From NCBI RefSeq assembly GCF_014084125.1, contig NZ_CP048405.1, positions 3,038,001-3,102,000 of the forward strand: a stretch of 64,000 nt of DNA, read 5' to 3'. Shown here in pieces: positions 1-9,292 of the stretch (the stretch's first letter is position 1; every line of letters starts with the position of its first letter). This stretch comes from Streptacidiphilus sp. PB12-B1b (GTDB taxonomy: Bacteria; Actinomycetota; Actinomycetes; Streptomycetales; Streptomycetaceae). The notes under the pieces are model-generated. The model had not been told where the DNA came from and did no database searches. It saw only the letters and a list, made by a program, of their open reading frames with translations. The translations under genes were made by a program, and so were the position numbers.

Positions 1-139
1 AGCGTTCTTCGCGGGCTGGACCCTGCTGGAGCCCGGCGTCACGCCCACCCAGCGGTGGCGCCCCGACCCGGAGGACAACCTCGGCGGTATCACCGACGCC
101 GAGGCGTCCTGCTACGCCGCCGTGGCCCGCAAGCCCTGA
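1..139 (+). CDS. SAM-dependent methyltransferase, DUF574 type (3' end only)
   Basis: Only the last 45 codons are present, read from base 2 to the TGA at 137-139. The tail has the order FF-G-L-L-EPGV-P--RWRPD followed by a final YAAVARKP. This matches the C-terminus of the actinobacterial S-adenosylmethionine-dependent methyltransferase family DUF574 (Methyltransf_19), which is abundant in Streptomyces and mostly of unknown substrate. The SAM-binding core lies upstream of the window, so the catalytic part cannot be checked. The call rests on the C-terminal signature alone. Confidence 0.6.
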   Translation, partial: AFFAGWTLLEPGVTPTQRWRPDPEDNLGGITDAEASCYAAVARKP

Positions 140-235
140 CCCGGCGGCGCCGCGCCGCGGAACGCGAGCAGCCCGCAGCCCCCGTGCGGGGACTGCGGGC
201 CGGTGGCCTCGGTGGCCTGGACTACGTGACGGGTG

Positions 236-1063
236 TCACTTCCAGCTGTGGTAGGCGTAGCGGTGGTAGCCGTAGCCCGAGTAGGACGAGTGCGAGTACG
301 CGCTGGTCCAGGCCCAGCGGCCGGAGCCGTTGTAGCCGGTCTGCGAGCCGCTGTCGCCGGAGCCGGTGGACGAGCCGGAGCCGGAGGAGTCGGAACCGGT
401 GCTCGGCTGGGTGGCCGTGCCCGTGTCCTGGCTGCTGGTGGTGGTGCCGGTGGTGCCGGTGCTCGCGGTGGTGCTGCCGGTGGTCGTGGTGGCAGTGGTG
501 CTGGTCGCGGGCGTGGTGGTGGTGCTGGCGGTGCCGGTGATGTTGTTGTAGCGCAGCGGCGTGTAGTCGCTGGTGGGCCAGCCGTCCAGGGAGCTGGCGT
601 CCAGGCTGCCGGTGTAGGTGTTGGTCAGCTCGCTGGGGTTGTTCTCGGCGTAGTAGGTGAAGGTCCCGGCGGACTGGTCGACCCAGCCGCCGAAGAGGAT
701 CACGTGCTCGGCCGTGTAGTCCAGGGCGTCGCCGGGCTGCAGGTCGGAGCTGGCGATCTGGGTGGAGACGCTGGGGAGGGTCTGCGTGACCATGCTGGAG
801 CTGAGGTCCCAGGCCATGGAGACGTAGCCGGAGCAGTCCTCACGGTAGGAGCCGTTGCTGTCCGAGTAGTAGGCGCCCTGGTTGTAGGGCACGCCCTCGC
901 TGACCCAGCTCTGTGCCCGCTGGATGACCTCGTCACGCGAGATGCTGCCGCCCGTCGTGGTGTCGGCGTGGGCGGGGACAGCGGCGAGCAGGGAGGCAGA
1001 GGCAATGGCGGCCCCGACGAGGCCGGACAGGCAGCGGCGCGAGGAGGGCATGTGCATGGGCAT
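236..1063 (-). CDS. Secreted NlpC/P60-like (C40) protein with Ser/Thr-rich tail
   Basis: This 275-residue protein has a Sec signal peptide ending near AHA (residues 31-33). The core (about 45-170) has the order of a C40 cell-wall peptidase: DCSGY supplies the candidate catalytic Cys77, GDAL follows a turn, and AEHVILFGG supplies His120. Residues 175-245 are a low-complexity Thr/Ser/Gly linker, and the last 30 residues are rich in Tyr, Ser and His. Family knowledge suggests cleavage of peptidoglycan stem peptides outside the cell, but the spacing differs from classical NlpC/P60 and the third catalytic residue is not obvious, so it may be inactive. Starts at codons 3 and 5 are also possible. 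It is followed in the same direction by nothing and preceded by a lipoprotein gene. Confidence 0.72.
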   Translation of the reverse strand: MPMHMPSSRRCLSGLVGAAIASASLLAAVPAHADTTTGGSISRDEVIQRAQSWVSEGVPYNQGAYYSDSNGSYREDCSGYVSMAWDLSSSMVTQTLPSVSTQIASSDLQPGDALDYTAEHVILFGGWVDQSAGTFTYYAENNPSELTNTYTGSLDASSLDGWPTSDYTPLRYNNITGTASTTTTPATSTTATTTTGSTTASTGTTGTTTSSQDTGTATQPSTGSDSSGSGSSTGSGDSGSQTGYNGSGRWAWTSAYSHSSYSGYGYHRYAYHSWK

Positions 1064-1120
1064 GGGTGACTCCGGGTTCCGTGGGGGGTGAAACGGGGGG
1101 TGGGGGAGAGCCCCCGCCGA

Positions 1121-1855
1121 CTAGCTCAGCTGTCGGGTGACGGCGCTGAGCAGGGACAGGTCGGCGCGGGTGTCGTAGACGACCGGGTGGGCCGAGGCCC
1201 ACTGGTCGAAGTGGATGACGGCCAGGGTGTCGCCCACCTGTACGGCATAGAGGTGGTCGGTCTGCGGCCCGGCGGCCGACAGACCCTCGACTCCGGTCCA
1301 CTGGCGCGACCAGGCACTGCCGGCGTCGGTCGCCGCGGTACGGGTGACCTTGGCGTCGACGGCGATGTGGGCCGCGGCCTGGAGCGTGCGGGACCGGGTC
1401 TGGCAGCCGTCCATCTGCGACGCCAGGCTGAGCCGCGCGGCGTGCGCGGCGCTGCTGCTGGCGAAGGTGAAGACGTCCTGCTCCGCGGGGGTCTGGAAGG
1501 TGCTGGCGTATGCCTGCTGCTGCCAGGTGACGGCGCCGTGCACAGTGGCGCACTCGTTGACCTGGATGGTTCGTCCGGTCACGGTCTGGGTGCGGGGCGG
1601 GGCGATGGACTGCCACTTCTCGGCGGCGCCGTCGGGGAGCTGGGCGGCGGTGAGCCGGACAGCGGAGACAGGTGACGGTGCGGAGCCGGTGGTGGCCGGG
1701 GGAGCCGTGGCGCCGGTCAGGGCGGCCGCGGCGGTGGGTGAGGCGCTGCTGCATCCGGTGGCGCACACCAGGACGGCCAGCGCGATCAGGGCGCCCACGA
1801 TGCCGAGGACGGCAGGGCGGGCGTGAGTGGTCGCGGGTCGTATGGAGCCGGGCAT
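1121..1855 (-). CDS. Lipoprotein with PknH-like extracellular sensor domain
   Basis: The ATG at 1855 was chosen because the next 30 residues form a lipoprotein signal peptide ending in a CATGC lipobox, preceded by an AGAGG ribosome binding site; a longer reading from 1966 adds a non-signal extension. After an Ala/Thr/Pro linker, the domain (about residues 70-244) shows two-Cys spacing (NECA and DGCQ), a YASTFQTP-like strand and a final YAVQVGDTLAVIHF strand. This resembles the PknH_C sensor-like domain of actinobacterial lipoproteins. It should sit on the outer face of the membrane. Ligand and partner are unknown, and no kinase gene is nearby. Confidence 0.68.
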   Translation of the reverse strand: MPGSIRPATTHARPAVLGIVGALIALAVLVCATGCSSASPTAAAALTGATAPPATTGSAPSPVSAVRLTAAQLPDGAAEKWQSIAPPRTQTVTGRTIQVNECATVHGAVTWQQQAYASTFQTPAEQDVFTFASSSAAHAARLSLASQMDGCQTRSRTLQAAAHIAVDAKVTRTAATDAGSAWSRQWTGVEGLSAAGPQTDHLYAVQVGDTLAVIHFDQWASAHPVVYDTRADLSLLSAVTRQLS

Positions 1856-2547
1856 AGGCAGGCCTCTGGTCGGGGACAGGTGGACACGGCGGCACGGAGG
1901 TGTGGAGATGCCCGGGCGGGGGATGTTTCCTCGCGGGCAACAGCGGGCACCGGACAGGTGTGCCACCGCTGGATCACGCCAGGCGGTCCTGGCGCTGAGT
2001 ACGGCTGTCCTCTGGGTGAGGCGGAGGCCGGTGCTCCGGATTCTTATTGGCTGGTTCGTAGGCTGTCAAGTAATGGTTTTGTGCCTATTTGCCACTCAAA
2101 AGCTACATATCTAAGGCATGTGGGCTTTATGTCCGTTTTACTGGCTTAGCGTGTGAAATGCTCTGCGGGTCGGCGGGGGTGCCGCCGAGGGGGCGGCGAG
2201 GGGTTCCGAGAGGTGTCCGGAGTCCGGGCTGACCCCACTCGGCCATGATCACGGCGGCGGTCGCCATGATCGACGCGGCGGGGCGGCCCCGGAGCGTGCG
2301 GCGGAGCGGCCGGGGGTGGCGATCGGGCCACGGCTGACGGTCCGCTCCGGCTCCGACTCGGCCCCGAGCTGGCCTCCGGCAGCCCCGCGGCGGCCCTCCT
2401 TGCGGTCCACTGCGCCTATTCGGCAAGGCATATGACAATTCATCAGAAATGAAATGTTCCTGCAGAAGTCCGGGCGGGTCGACCCCCGCACGTCTAGTCT
2501 CCTGATCTAGCCGAACCGTGGAGGTTCGATGAAGAGGAGGGAACCGC
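1856..2547. other. Non-coding interval (about 690 bp) between divergent secreted-protein genes
   Basis: No convincing gene is seen. The part at about 2035-2160 is AT-rich for this genome and holds the promoter described at 2040-2069. A second AT-richer patch at 2420-2460 carries a small inverted repeat, TTCAT (2439-2443) with ATGAA (2449-2453), and may hold the promoter of the plus-strand gene. The remainder is GC-rich, and its long open frames lack protein-like composition. Confidence 0.6.
2040..2069 (-). promoter_or_regulatory. Candidate sigma-70-type promoter for the lipoprotein gene
   Basis: On the minus strand a perfect TTGACA (-35, 2064-2069) is followed by a 17-base spacer and TAAGAAT (-10, 2040-2046). 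It lies in an unusually AT-rich patch and points at the lipoprotein gene starting at 1855. The implied transcript would have a leader of about 180 bases. Confidence 0.55.
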
Positions 2548-4815
2548 GTGAAGAGGTCCCGTGCACGTGCGGTGCTGGCGGCGATCGCCCTTGCCGCTGC
2601 TGCCGGCACTGCGGCAGCGCCCGGCGCCGCCGCCGCCCCGGTGGCGCCGGTGGCGTTCACCGCGAACAACCTGCCCACCTGGCAGACCAACGGAGTGGTC
2701 TGGGCGTTAGCCCAGGCCGGTGGCCTGGTCTTCGCCGGAGGCACGTTCACCGCGATCCGGCCGCCGGGCTCGGCCATCGGCGTCAACGAGACGCCCGCAG
2801 CCAACTTCATGGTCCTGGACGCCGCCACCGGCGCCCCGACCGGCTGCCGACTGAACTTCACCGTCAGCAGCGGAACCCCGACCATCCGCGCGCTCGCGGT
2901 CTCGCCCGACGGCCGCACCCTCTACGTCGGCGGGTACTTCGACCACGTCAACAACGCCTACGTGCAGAACCTGGTCGCCATCGACATCGCAAGCTGCAGC
3001 CTGGACACCGGCTTCACCCCGTCCCTCGACGCCACCGTCCGGACCATCCTGCCGACCGGCACCGGGCTCTACGTCGGCGGTGACTTCACCACGGCCGACG
3101 GCGTCGACCGGCAGCACCTGGCTCAGCTGAGCAGCACCGGCGCGCTGACCGCCTGGGCCCCGACGACCGACCAGACCGTCCGCTCGATGGTGCTCTCGCC
3201 GGACGGCAGCGAGGTCGTCGTCGGCGGCGACTTCAACACCCTCAACGGCGGGAACTCGCACGCCCTGGGCATCGTCAACGCCGGCACCGGCGCGACGGTC
3301 AAGGACTACCCGCTCGGCTTCATCGAGCAGAACTCCGTGGTCAAGGACCTCATCAGCGACAGCACCGGCTTCTACACCGCCAACGAGGGCACCGGCGGCG
3401 GCGTCTTCGACGGCCGGATCGCCATCGACTGGTCCACGCTGAACCAGCGCTGGCGCGACACCTGCCTGGGCGCCACCCAGGCCCTCGCCCTGTACGGCGG
3501 CGTCCTCTACGCGGGCTCGCACACCCACGACTGCTCCAGCATGGGCGAGCAGCCGGACGGCCGCCGCCAGCACCTGATCGCCGAGCCCACCAGCACCGGC
3601 ACCGAGCTGGGCTGGGATCCGGACACCAACGACGGGCCGCCCGCCGGCACCACCCTGCCGCCCGGGATACCCCCGGTCGAGGGCGTCGGCCCGCGCGCCA
3701 TGACCATCGCCACCGAGGGCGGCGAGCCCTACCTCTGGGTCTCCGGGGAGTTCACCAGCGTCAACGGCGTCGGCCAGCAGAGCCTGACCCGCTTCGGCAC
3801 CGGACCGGACCTGGCCGCCCCGACCGCGCCCGCGCTGAACGTGGTCCCCGGCAGCAGCCCCGGCCAGCTCCAGGTGCGGGTCCGCACCGCCACCGACGAG
3901 GACGACCCCAGCCTCACCTACAGCATCTACCGGGACGGCGGCAGCACCCCGGTGTGGACCGGCACCGCGAGCTCGCAGTGGTGGTCACGCCCGCAGATCG
4001 GCTTCACCGACACCGGGCTGACCCCCGGCACCGTGCAGGTGTACCAGGTCAAGGTCTCCGACGGGCGGAACACCGCCGTGTCCGGCACCGTCGGCGCCAC
4101 CGTGCCGGGCGGCTCCGACGCCTACGCCGACCAGGTGCTCGCCGACGGCGCCCGGCTGTTCTGGCGCTACGACGGCAATGCCGCCTTCGTCGCGGACACC
4201 TCCGGCGGCGGCCAGACCGGGCTGTTCAACGGCGGCGGGACGCTCAACGCCACCGGCGGTCCGATGACCGGGACGCCGGACGGGAGCATGACCTTCAACG
4301 GCAGCTCCGGCTTCGTCTACGACGAGGTGCAGCAGACCGAGCAGACCAGCTACAGCGCCGAGGTGTGGTTCAAGACGACCACCACCAGGGGCGGCCAGCT
4401 GCTCGACTTCAGCAACAAGCAGACCGCCACCACCACCCGGCCGACCTACGGCGACCACCTGGTCTACCTGACCAACGCCGGGAAGGTCGCCTTCGGCTCC
4501 TACAACTCCGGTACGCACGCCGTGGTTTCGCCCCGGTCCTACAACGACGGCCAGTGGCACCAGGCCGTCGTCACGCAGGGTCCGCACGGGATGAGCCTCT
4601 ATGTCGACGGGGCCCTGGTCGGCAGCGGCACCACCCTGGCGACCAGCAGCTACGTCCCCTACGGGTACTGGCACGTCGGCGGCGACGCGGTGACCGGCTG
4701 GCCGCAGGCGCCCTCCAGCGCCTACTTCGCGGGCTCCATCGCCGAGACCTCCGTCTACCCGACCGTGCTGACGGCCGCCCAGGTCGCCAAGCACTACAGC
4801 CTGCGCACCTCCTGA
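2548..4815 (+). CDS. Secreted beta-propeller / FN3-like / LamG protein
   Basis: The GTG at 2548 follows a GAGGAGGG ribosome binding site and begins a clear Sec signal peptide (residues 1-30, ending AAAAP). Residues about 45-420 contain repeats of the type VGG-F--V-G (YVGGYFDHVNN, YVGGDFTTADG, VGGDFNTLNG, VSGEFTSVNG). These are typical of DUF5122/delta-60 beta-propellers of actinobacterial surface proteins. A fibronectin-III-like segment (about 425-515) follows, then a LamG/concanavalin jellyroll (about 530-750) with the YSAEVWFKTT and GQWHQAVVTQ strands. It is predicted to be extracellular and carbohydrate- or surface-binding. No catalytic residues are evident. It stands alone, followed by a strong hairpin. 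Confidence 0.82.
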   Translation: MKRSRARAVLAAIALAAAAGTAAAPGAAAAPVAPVAFTANNLPTWQTNGVVWALAQAGGLVFAGGTFTAIRPPGSAIGVNETPAANFMVLDAATGAPTGCRLNFTVSSGTPTIRALAVSPDGRTLYVGGYFDHVNNAYVQNLVAIDIASCSLDTGFTPSLDATVRTILPTGTGLYVGGDFTTADGVDRQHLAQLSSTGALTAWAPTTDQTVRSMVLSPDGSEVVVGGDFNTLNGGNSHALGIVNAGTGATVKDYPLGFIEQNSVVKDLISDSTGFYTANEGTGGGVFDGRIAIDWSTLNQRWRDTCLGATQALALYGGVLYAGSHTHDCSSMGEQPDGRRQHLIAEPTSTGTELGWDPDTNDGPPAGTTLPPGIPPVEGVGPRAMTIATEGGEPYLWVSGEFTSVNGVGQQSLTRFGTGPDLAAPTAPALNVVPGSSPGQLQVRVRTATDEDDPSLTYSIYRDGGSTPVWTGTASSQWWSRPQIGFTDTGLTPGTVQVYQVKVSDGRNTAVSGTVGATVPGGSDAYADQVLADGARLFWRYDGNAAFVADTSGGGQTGLFNGGGTLNATGGPMTGTPDGSMTFNGSSGFVYDEVQQTEQTSYSAEVWFKTTTTRGGQLLDFSNKQTATTTRPTYGDHLVYLTNAGKVAFGSYNSGTHAVVSPRSYNDGQWHQAVVTQGPHGMSLYVDGALVGSGTTLATSSYVPYGYWHVGGDAVTGWPQAPSSAYFAGSIAETSVYPTVLTAAQVAKHYSLRTS

Positions 4816-4830
4816 CCCGGCCCCCGGCGC

Positions 4831-4864
4831 GGGCGGTCGGCGGCACCGGGCCCGCCGACCGCCC
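4831..4864 (+). terminator. Hairpin terminator after the propeller/LamG gene
   Basis: There is a perfect 13-bp stem, GGGCGGTCGGCGG (4831-4843) with its complement at 4852-4864, and an 8-base loop. It begins 15 bases after the stop. No T-run follows, as is common for GC-rich actinobacterial terminators. Confidence 0.7.
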
Positions 4865-4894
4865 GGGTGCGGCGAGAAGTCCTAGACTTCCCGT

Positions 4895-5782
4895 ATGCGC
4901 ATGCGTCCGATGATCGACTGGCAGGCCGGCGACGCACACGCGCGGCGGGACGGCAGTCCGGAGGAGGTCGGCCGGCTGCTCGCCGGGCGCGGCGTGGTGG
5001 TGCTCAGCGGCGCCGGGCTGTCCACCGAGTCCGGCATCCCCGACTACCGCGGCGCCACCGGCAGCCTGCGCCGCCACACCCCGATGACCTACCAGGACTT
5101 CGTCGCCGGCGAGGAGGGCCGCCGCCGCTACTGGGCCCGCAGCCACGTCGGCTGGCGCACCATCGCCCGGGCCCGGCCCAACGACGGGCACCGGGCGGTC
5201 GAGGCGCTGCGCCGCTCCGGCCACGTCTCCGGCGTGATCACCCAGAACGTGGACGGCCTGCACCGCGCGGTCGGCACCCACGACGCGGTGGAGCTCCACG
5301 GCGGCCTGGACCGGGTGATCTGCCTCCAGTGCGGACGCACCAGCAGCCGCGAGGAGCTGGACCGGCGGCTGCACGCCGCCAACGGCCCGCTCGGCGCCGG
5401 GGCGGGCCTGCGGACCAACCCGGACGGCGACGTGGAGCTGCCCGAGGAACTGGTCGAGCGGTTCCGGGTCGTGCCCTGCGAGGCCTGCGGCGGCATCCTC
5501 AAGCCGGACGTGGTCTTCTTCGGTGAGAACGTCCCCCAGCCCCGGGTGCAGCAGTGCTACGCGCTGGTGGACTCCGCGAGCGCGCTGCTGGTCCTCGGCT
5601 CCTCGCTGACGGTCATGTCCGGCCTGCGCTTCGTGCGCCGCGCGGCCGGGAACGGCATCCCCGTCGCCATCGTCAACCAGGGCCCGACCCGCGGCGACCG
5701 GTACGCCTCGGTGACCGTCGACCTGCCGCTGGGCGCGGCGCTGACCCGCCTGGCCGCCGAACTGGCGCAGCCGGACCGGTGA
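4895..5782 (+). CDS. Sir2-family NAD-dependent protein deacylase
   Basis: This 295-residue sirtuin has the NAD-binding motif GAGLSTESGIPDYRG (residues 39-53) and TQNVDGLH (116-123). The catalytic His135 lies in the ELHGG motif, and the Zn-binding pairs are CLQC (143-146) and CEAC near residue 200. The reaction is NAD+-dependent removal of acetyl or other acyl groups from protein lysines, giving nicotinamide and O-acyl-ADP-ribose, in the cytoplasm. All hallmark residues are intact. Three in-frame ATGs (codons 1, 3 and 6) lie close together, and the first is used here. It is convergent with the SARP gene downstream and apparently monocistronic. Confidence 0.92.
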   Translation: MRMRPMIDWQAGDAHARRDGSPEEVGRLLAGRGVVVLSGAGLSTESGIPDYRGATGSLRRHTPMTYQDFVAGEEGRRRYWARSHVGWRTIARARPNDGHRAVEALRRSGHVSGVITQNVDGLHRAVGTHDAVELHGGLDRVICLQCGRTSSREELDRRLHAANGPLGAGAGLRTNPDGDVELPEELVERFRVVPCEACGGILKPDVVFFGENVPQPRVQQCYALVDSASALLVLGSSLTVMSGLRFVRRAAGNGIPVAIVNQGPTRGDRYASVTVDLPLGAALTRLAAELAQPDR

Positions 5783-5803
5783 CCCGCCGCCGTCAGCGGG
5801 CGG

Positions 5804-8704
5804 TCAGCGGGTTGGGAGCGGGCGCCCGGTGCGCACCCGGGCCCGCACCCGGCCCGCGTCCGGGTGCCGGATGTCCTGCAGGATCGGCAGCGCGCGCCTC
5901 CGCAGCTCGGCGGCGGCCGGATGCTCGCCCAGCGCCTCGTGCGCGTCCGCCAGCGCCGCCAGCGTCTCGCCGACGTAGTGGCGGTCGCCCAGGCGCTGGA
6001 AGATGCCCAGGGCGCTGCGGTGGGCAGCGAGGGCCTCGGCGTACCTGCCCGAGCCGTGCTGGGCCAGGCCGATGCTGTACCAGGTCTCGGCCTGCCCGAA
6101 CGGGTTGTCGGAGCGCCGGTAGAGGGACAGGGCCAGGCCGCACAGGGTGAGGGCCTTCTCGCAGCAGCCGGTGTGCGTGTGGCAGCGGCCGACGGTGTTC
6201 AGCGCGCCCGCGTAGGCGTCCGGATCGGGGGAGTCGCGCAGCATCCGCAGCGCCAGCGCGGCCTCGGCCATGGCGTCGCCGTGCTTGCCCTGCATGTCCA
6301 GGACCCAGGCGGAGCCCTGGTGGCAGACGCCCCGGCTCAGCGGCCGCCCCAGGGCCTGGAACGTCCTGGCGGCGGACTGGAAGCAGTCGTGCGCCTGCTG
6401 GTACTCGCCCATGCGGCCGTAGCCGTAGCCCAGGGTGCGCTCGGTCAGCGCCTGGGCGAACCGGTCGTCCAGGCGGCAGGCGGCGTCGAAGGCCGTCCGC
6501 TGGACGCGGGCCAGCGAGTGCCAGTGCGCGCTGTGGGCGAGGAAGCCGGTGGCGCAGTAGCCGAGCTGCCAGGCGTGCCGGTCCAGGCCCGCGCCGACGG
6601 CCTGGTCGACGGCGGCGGCCAGCACCGTCCGGTGGGCCCGGCCCCAGGCGTCCGCCTCCTGCGCGTCGGCCGGACGCTCCAGCAGCACCCCCGGCGCCGG
6701 GGCGGGCAGGTCGAGCGCGGTCACCGGCCGGTGCAGCATCCGCAGCGCCCGGTAGGCGGTGTGCAGGTAGTGGTCCAGGATGCGGTGCTCCGCCGCCCGG
6801 CGCGCGCCGTCCGACTCGGTGCGCTCGGCCAGCTCCTCGGCGTAGCTGCGCACCAGGTCGTGGGCGGTGTACCGGCCCGGCAGGGACTCCTCGACCAGGT
6901 GCGCGCGGGCCAGCTCGGCCAGGGCCGCCCCGGCGTCCAGCAGCGGCGTCCCGGCCAGGCTGGCGGCGGCCGCCACCGAGGTGTGCGGGCCCGGCAGCAG
7001 CCCCAGCAGCCGGAACAGCCGCGCGGCCGGGGCCGACAGCCGGGCCAGCGACCAGGAGAAGACCGTCCGCAGATCCGTCGCCGCGTCCCCGGTCTCCAGC
7101 GCCCGCAGCCGCTGACCGGCGTCGCGCAACTGCCCCGCCAGCGCGTTCAGCGGATGCCCCGGCCGGGCCGCGACCCGGGCCGCGACGATGCCCACTGCCA
7201 GCGGCAGCCCCGAGCACGCCGCCAGCAGCTGCTCCGACGCCTCCGGCTCCGCCGCCACCCGGGCCGCGCCGATCCGGTGCACCATCAGCTCCCGGGACTC
7301 CGCCGCCGCCAGCGGCCTCAGCGGGACCACCGCGGCGCCCTCGCCCGCCGCCAGCCCGGTGAGATCGGTGCGGCTGGTCACCAGCACCGCGCAGGCGGAA
7401 CTCCCCGGCAGCAGCGGACGCACCTGGTCGTCGTCGCGCGCGTTGTCCAGCACCACCAGCATCCGCCGGCCCGCCAGCAGGCTCCGGTACAGGGCGGCCT
7501 GCGCCTGCAGGTCGACCGGGCGCTGCGCGGAGCCGACACCCAGTGCGTCCAGCAGACCGCACAGCGCCTCGGCCGGGGCCATCGGGGAGCAGGACGGATC
7601 GAAACCGCGCAGGTTCACGTACAGCTGCCCGTCCGGGAAGTGCCCGGCCGCCCGCTGCGCCCAGTGGACGGCCAGCGCGGTCTTGCCGGTGGCGGCCAGG
7701 CCGCAGACGGCGGCGATCGGCGGCGCGGTGCGCGCGGACCCGCCCGGCCGCTCCCCGGCCGGGGTCAGCTGCGCGTCGAGTATGCGCAGCTCGGCCGCGC
7801 GGCCGACGAAGTACGGCACGGCGGAGGGCAGCTGGCGCGGCGTCGGGGTGCCCGGCGCGGGTACGGCCACGGGCGCGGACGCGGACGCCGGGGCCGGGTC
7901 GGGCGGACGGACGGCGGGTGCGGACGCGGCCGTGCCCCGGTCGAGGTCCAGCGCCGGATCGTGCCGCAGTATCCGCTGGTGCAGGCGTTGCAGCTCCGGG
8001 CCCGGATCCGCGCCCAGTTCGTCCGCCAGGGTGGTGCGGGCGCGTTGGAAGGCGGCCAGGGCGTCGGCGGGACGGCCGCTGCGGTACAGCGCCAGCATCA
8101 GCTGCCCGTGGAAGCCCTCGGCCAGCGGGTGGCGCCGGGTCAGCGCCCGCAGCTCGGGCAGCGCGGCGGCGTGCAGTCCCAGCTGCAGCGTCGCCTGGAC
8201 GTGGTCCTGCACCGCCTGCAGCCGCAGCTCCTCCAGCCGCTGGCGCTCGGCCGGATCCAGCGCCGGGCGCTCGACGTCGGCGACCGGATCGCCGCGCCAC
8301 AGCCCCAGCGCCTCAGCCAGGGTGTCCCGGCCGGAGGCCCACTGGTGGGCGGCGAGCGCCTGCCGGCCCCGCCGGCACAGGTCGGTGAACACCTGGAGGT
8401 CCAGCTCGCCGCTCTCCACCTCCAGCAGGTAGCCGTCCGTGACGGTGCGCAGCCGGGCCGCGCGGTCCGGCCCCAGGCGGCGGCGCAGCCGCAGGACGAA
8501 GTTGTGCACCGAGGCCCGGGCGGACGCCGGCGGCCGGTCGCCCCACAGGACGTCGGCGAGGGCAGTGACGCTCACCGTGCGGTCGGCGTTGAGCAGCAGC
8601 ACCGCCAGCACGGTGCGCGGCAGCACCGCCGAGACGCGCTGGACGGAGCCGTTCTGGTGGAGCGTCACGTCCCCCAGTAAGCCGTAACGGATCGATTCCG
8701 GCAT
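5804..8704 (-). CDS. SARP/AfsR-type transcriptional regulator (HTH-BTAD-NB-ARC-TPR)
   Basis: The ATG at 8704 is preceded by a GGGGGGA ribosome binding site; a reading 12 codons longer is less likely. The 966-residue protein has an OmpR-like winged-helix DNA-binding domain (about 1-95), a bacterial transcriptional activation domain (about 98-245) and an Ala/Pro linker. An NB-ARC/STAND ATPase follows, with Walker A GLAATGKT (335-342) and the VLDNARDDDQ region, then C-terminal TPR repeats (about 650-950). Large SARPs of this build activate antibiotic biosynthesis or developmental genes. No biosynthetic cluster is visible in this window, so the target may be distant. It is most like AfsR/RedD-family proteins, but an orthologue cannot be named from sequence alone. 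Confidence 0.92.
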   Translation of the reverse strand: MPESIRYGLLGDVTLHQNGSVQRVSAVLPRTVLAVLLLNADRTVSVTALADVLWGDRPPASARASVHNFVLRLRRRLGPDRAARLRTVTDGYLLEVESGELDLQVFTDLCRRGRQALAAHQWASGRDTLAEALGLWRGDPVADVERPALDPAERQRLEELRLQAVQDHVQATLQLGLHAAALPELRALTRRHPLAEGFHGQLMLALYRSGRPADALAAFQRARTTLADELGADPGPELQRLHQRILRHDPALDLDRGTAASAPAVRPPDPAPASASAPVAVPAPGTPTPRQLPSAVPYFVGRAAELRILDAQLTPAGERPGGSARTAPPIAAVCGLAATGKTALAVHWAQRAAGHFPDGQLYVNLRGFDPSCSPMAPAEALCGLLDALGVGSAQRPVDLQAQAALYRSLLAGRRMLVVLDNARDDDQVRPLLPGSSACAVLVTSRTDLTGLAAGEGAAVVPLRPLAAAESRELMVHRIGAARVAAEPEASEQLLAACSGLPLAVGIVAARVAARPGHPLNALAGQLRDAGQRLRALETGDAATDLRTVFSWSLARLSAPAARLFRLLGLLPGPHTSVAAAASLAGTPLLDAGAALAELARAHLVEESLPGRYTAHDLVRSYAEELAERTESDGARRAAEHRILDHYLHTAYRALRMLHRPVTALDLPAPAPGVLLERPADAQEADAWGRAHRTVLAAAVDQAVGAGLDRHAWQLGYCATGFLAHSAHWHSLARVQRTAFDAACRLDDRFAQALTERTLGYGYGRMGEYQQAHDCFQSAARTFQALGRPLSRGVCHQGSAWVLDMQGKHGDAMAEAALALRMLRDSPDPDAYAGALNTVGRCHTHTGCCEKALTLCGLALSLYRRSDNPFGQAETWYSIGLAQHGSGRYAEALAAHRSALGIFQRLGDRHYVGETLAALADAHEALGEHPAAAELRRRALPILQDIRHPDAGRVRARVRTGRPLPTR

Positions 8705-8794
8705 GATCCCCCCGATCTGCCAGTGCTGCGGGTCGGCCACCCGCCGTTCGTCTGCATGGTAACCGCTGCCCCCGTCGGCGCGGCCCCGGATTTT

Positions 8795-9253
8795 TCAGGC
8801 GCAGATCCAGCAGTAGAGCCGGAGTCCGCGCGTGACCGCGCGCCCGGCCAGCGCGGACAGCTGCTCCAGGAAGCCGCCCAGCTCCCCGGCGTCGGGCGGC
8901 GAGTGGAAGGCGCCCTCGGTGGCGGCCCAAGCGGCGCCGACGCCGCGCAGCGACGCCGCGTCGGCGGCAGCCAGCGCGTCCCGGAAGGCGTCCGTGAGCG
9001 ACACGACCACCAGGTCGCCGCCCTCGGATATGCCGACCAGGCCGCCGTGCCGTGGCTGCGACCGGATCTCCTCGGCCGGAAGGCCGGTCACCAGCGCCTC
9101 GGCGGGCAGCAGTTCGACCGTCGGGCCGATGCCCTTGGTCTCCACCTGGTCGTAGCCCGAGCCGCTGGGCTCGTCGTCGTCCCGGACGACGGCCCGGAGC
9201 GCGTCGTCGTCGTCAACAGCAGCGAAGTAGCCGTAGAGAACACCCATGGGCAC
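8795..9253 (-). CDS. Hypothetical cytoplasmic protein (about 150 aa)
   Basis: The frame begins GTG CCC ATG, so the start is 9253 (GTG) or 9247 (ATG). The N-terminus (MGVLYGYFAAVDDDDAL) and the acidic, Gly-rich body look like a genuine soluble protein, with no signal peptide or membrane segment. The opening MG-LY-Y-AA-D resembles small actinobacterial hypotheticals, possibly related to DUF1877-type proteins, but the function is not recognised. It lies between the SARP gene and the NlpC/P60 gene on the same strand with about 40-90 base gaps. Confidence 0.65.
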   Translation of the reverse strand: MPMGVLYGYFAAVDDDDALRAVVRDDDEPSGSGYDQVETKGIGPTVELLPAEALVTGLPAEEIRSQPRHGGLVGISEGGDLVVVSLTDAFRDALAAADAASLRGVGAAWAATEGAFHSPPDAGELGGFLEQLSALAGRAVTRGLRLYCWICA

Positions 9254-9292
9254 AGCCTTGCACCCGCCACTGACAACGCGTCCGGCGGAGGG

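Noticed and set aside
5864-8680. A 938-codon open frame on the plus strand opposite the SARP gene
   Set aside because: Composition is Gly/Arg/Gln/Pro-rich without domains. It is the complement of a high-GC gene whose minus-strand product has clear domains.
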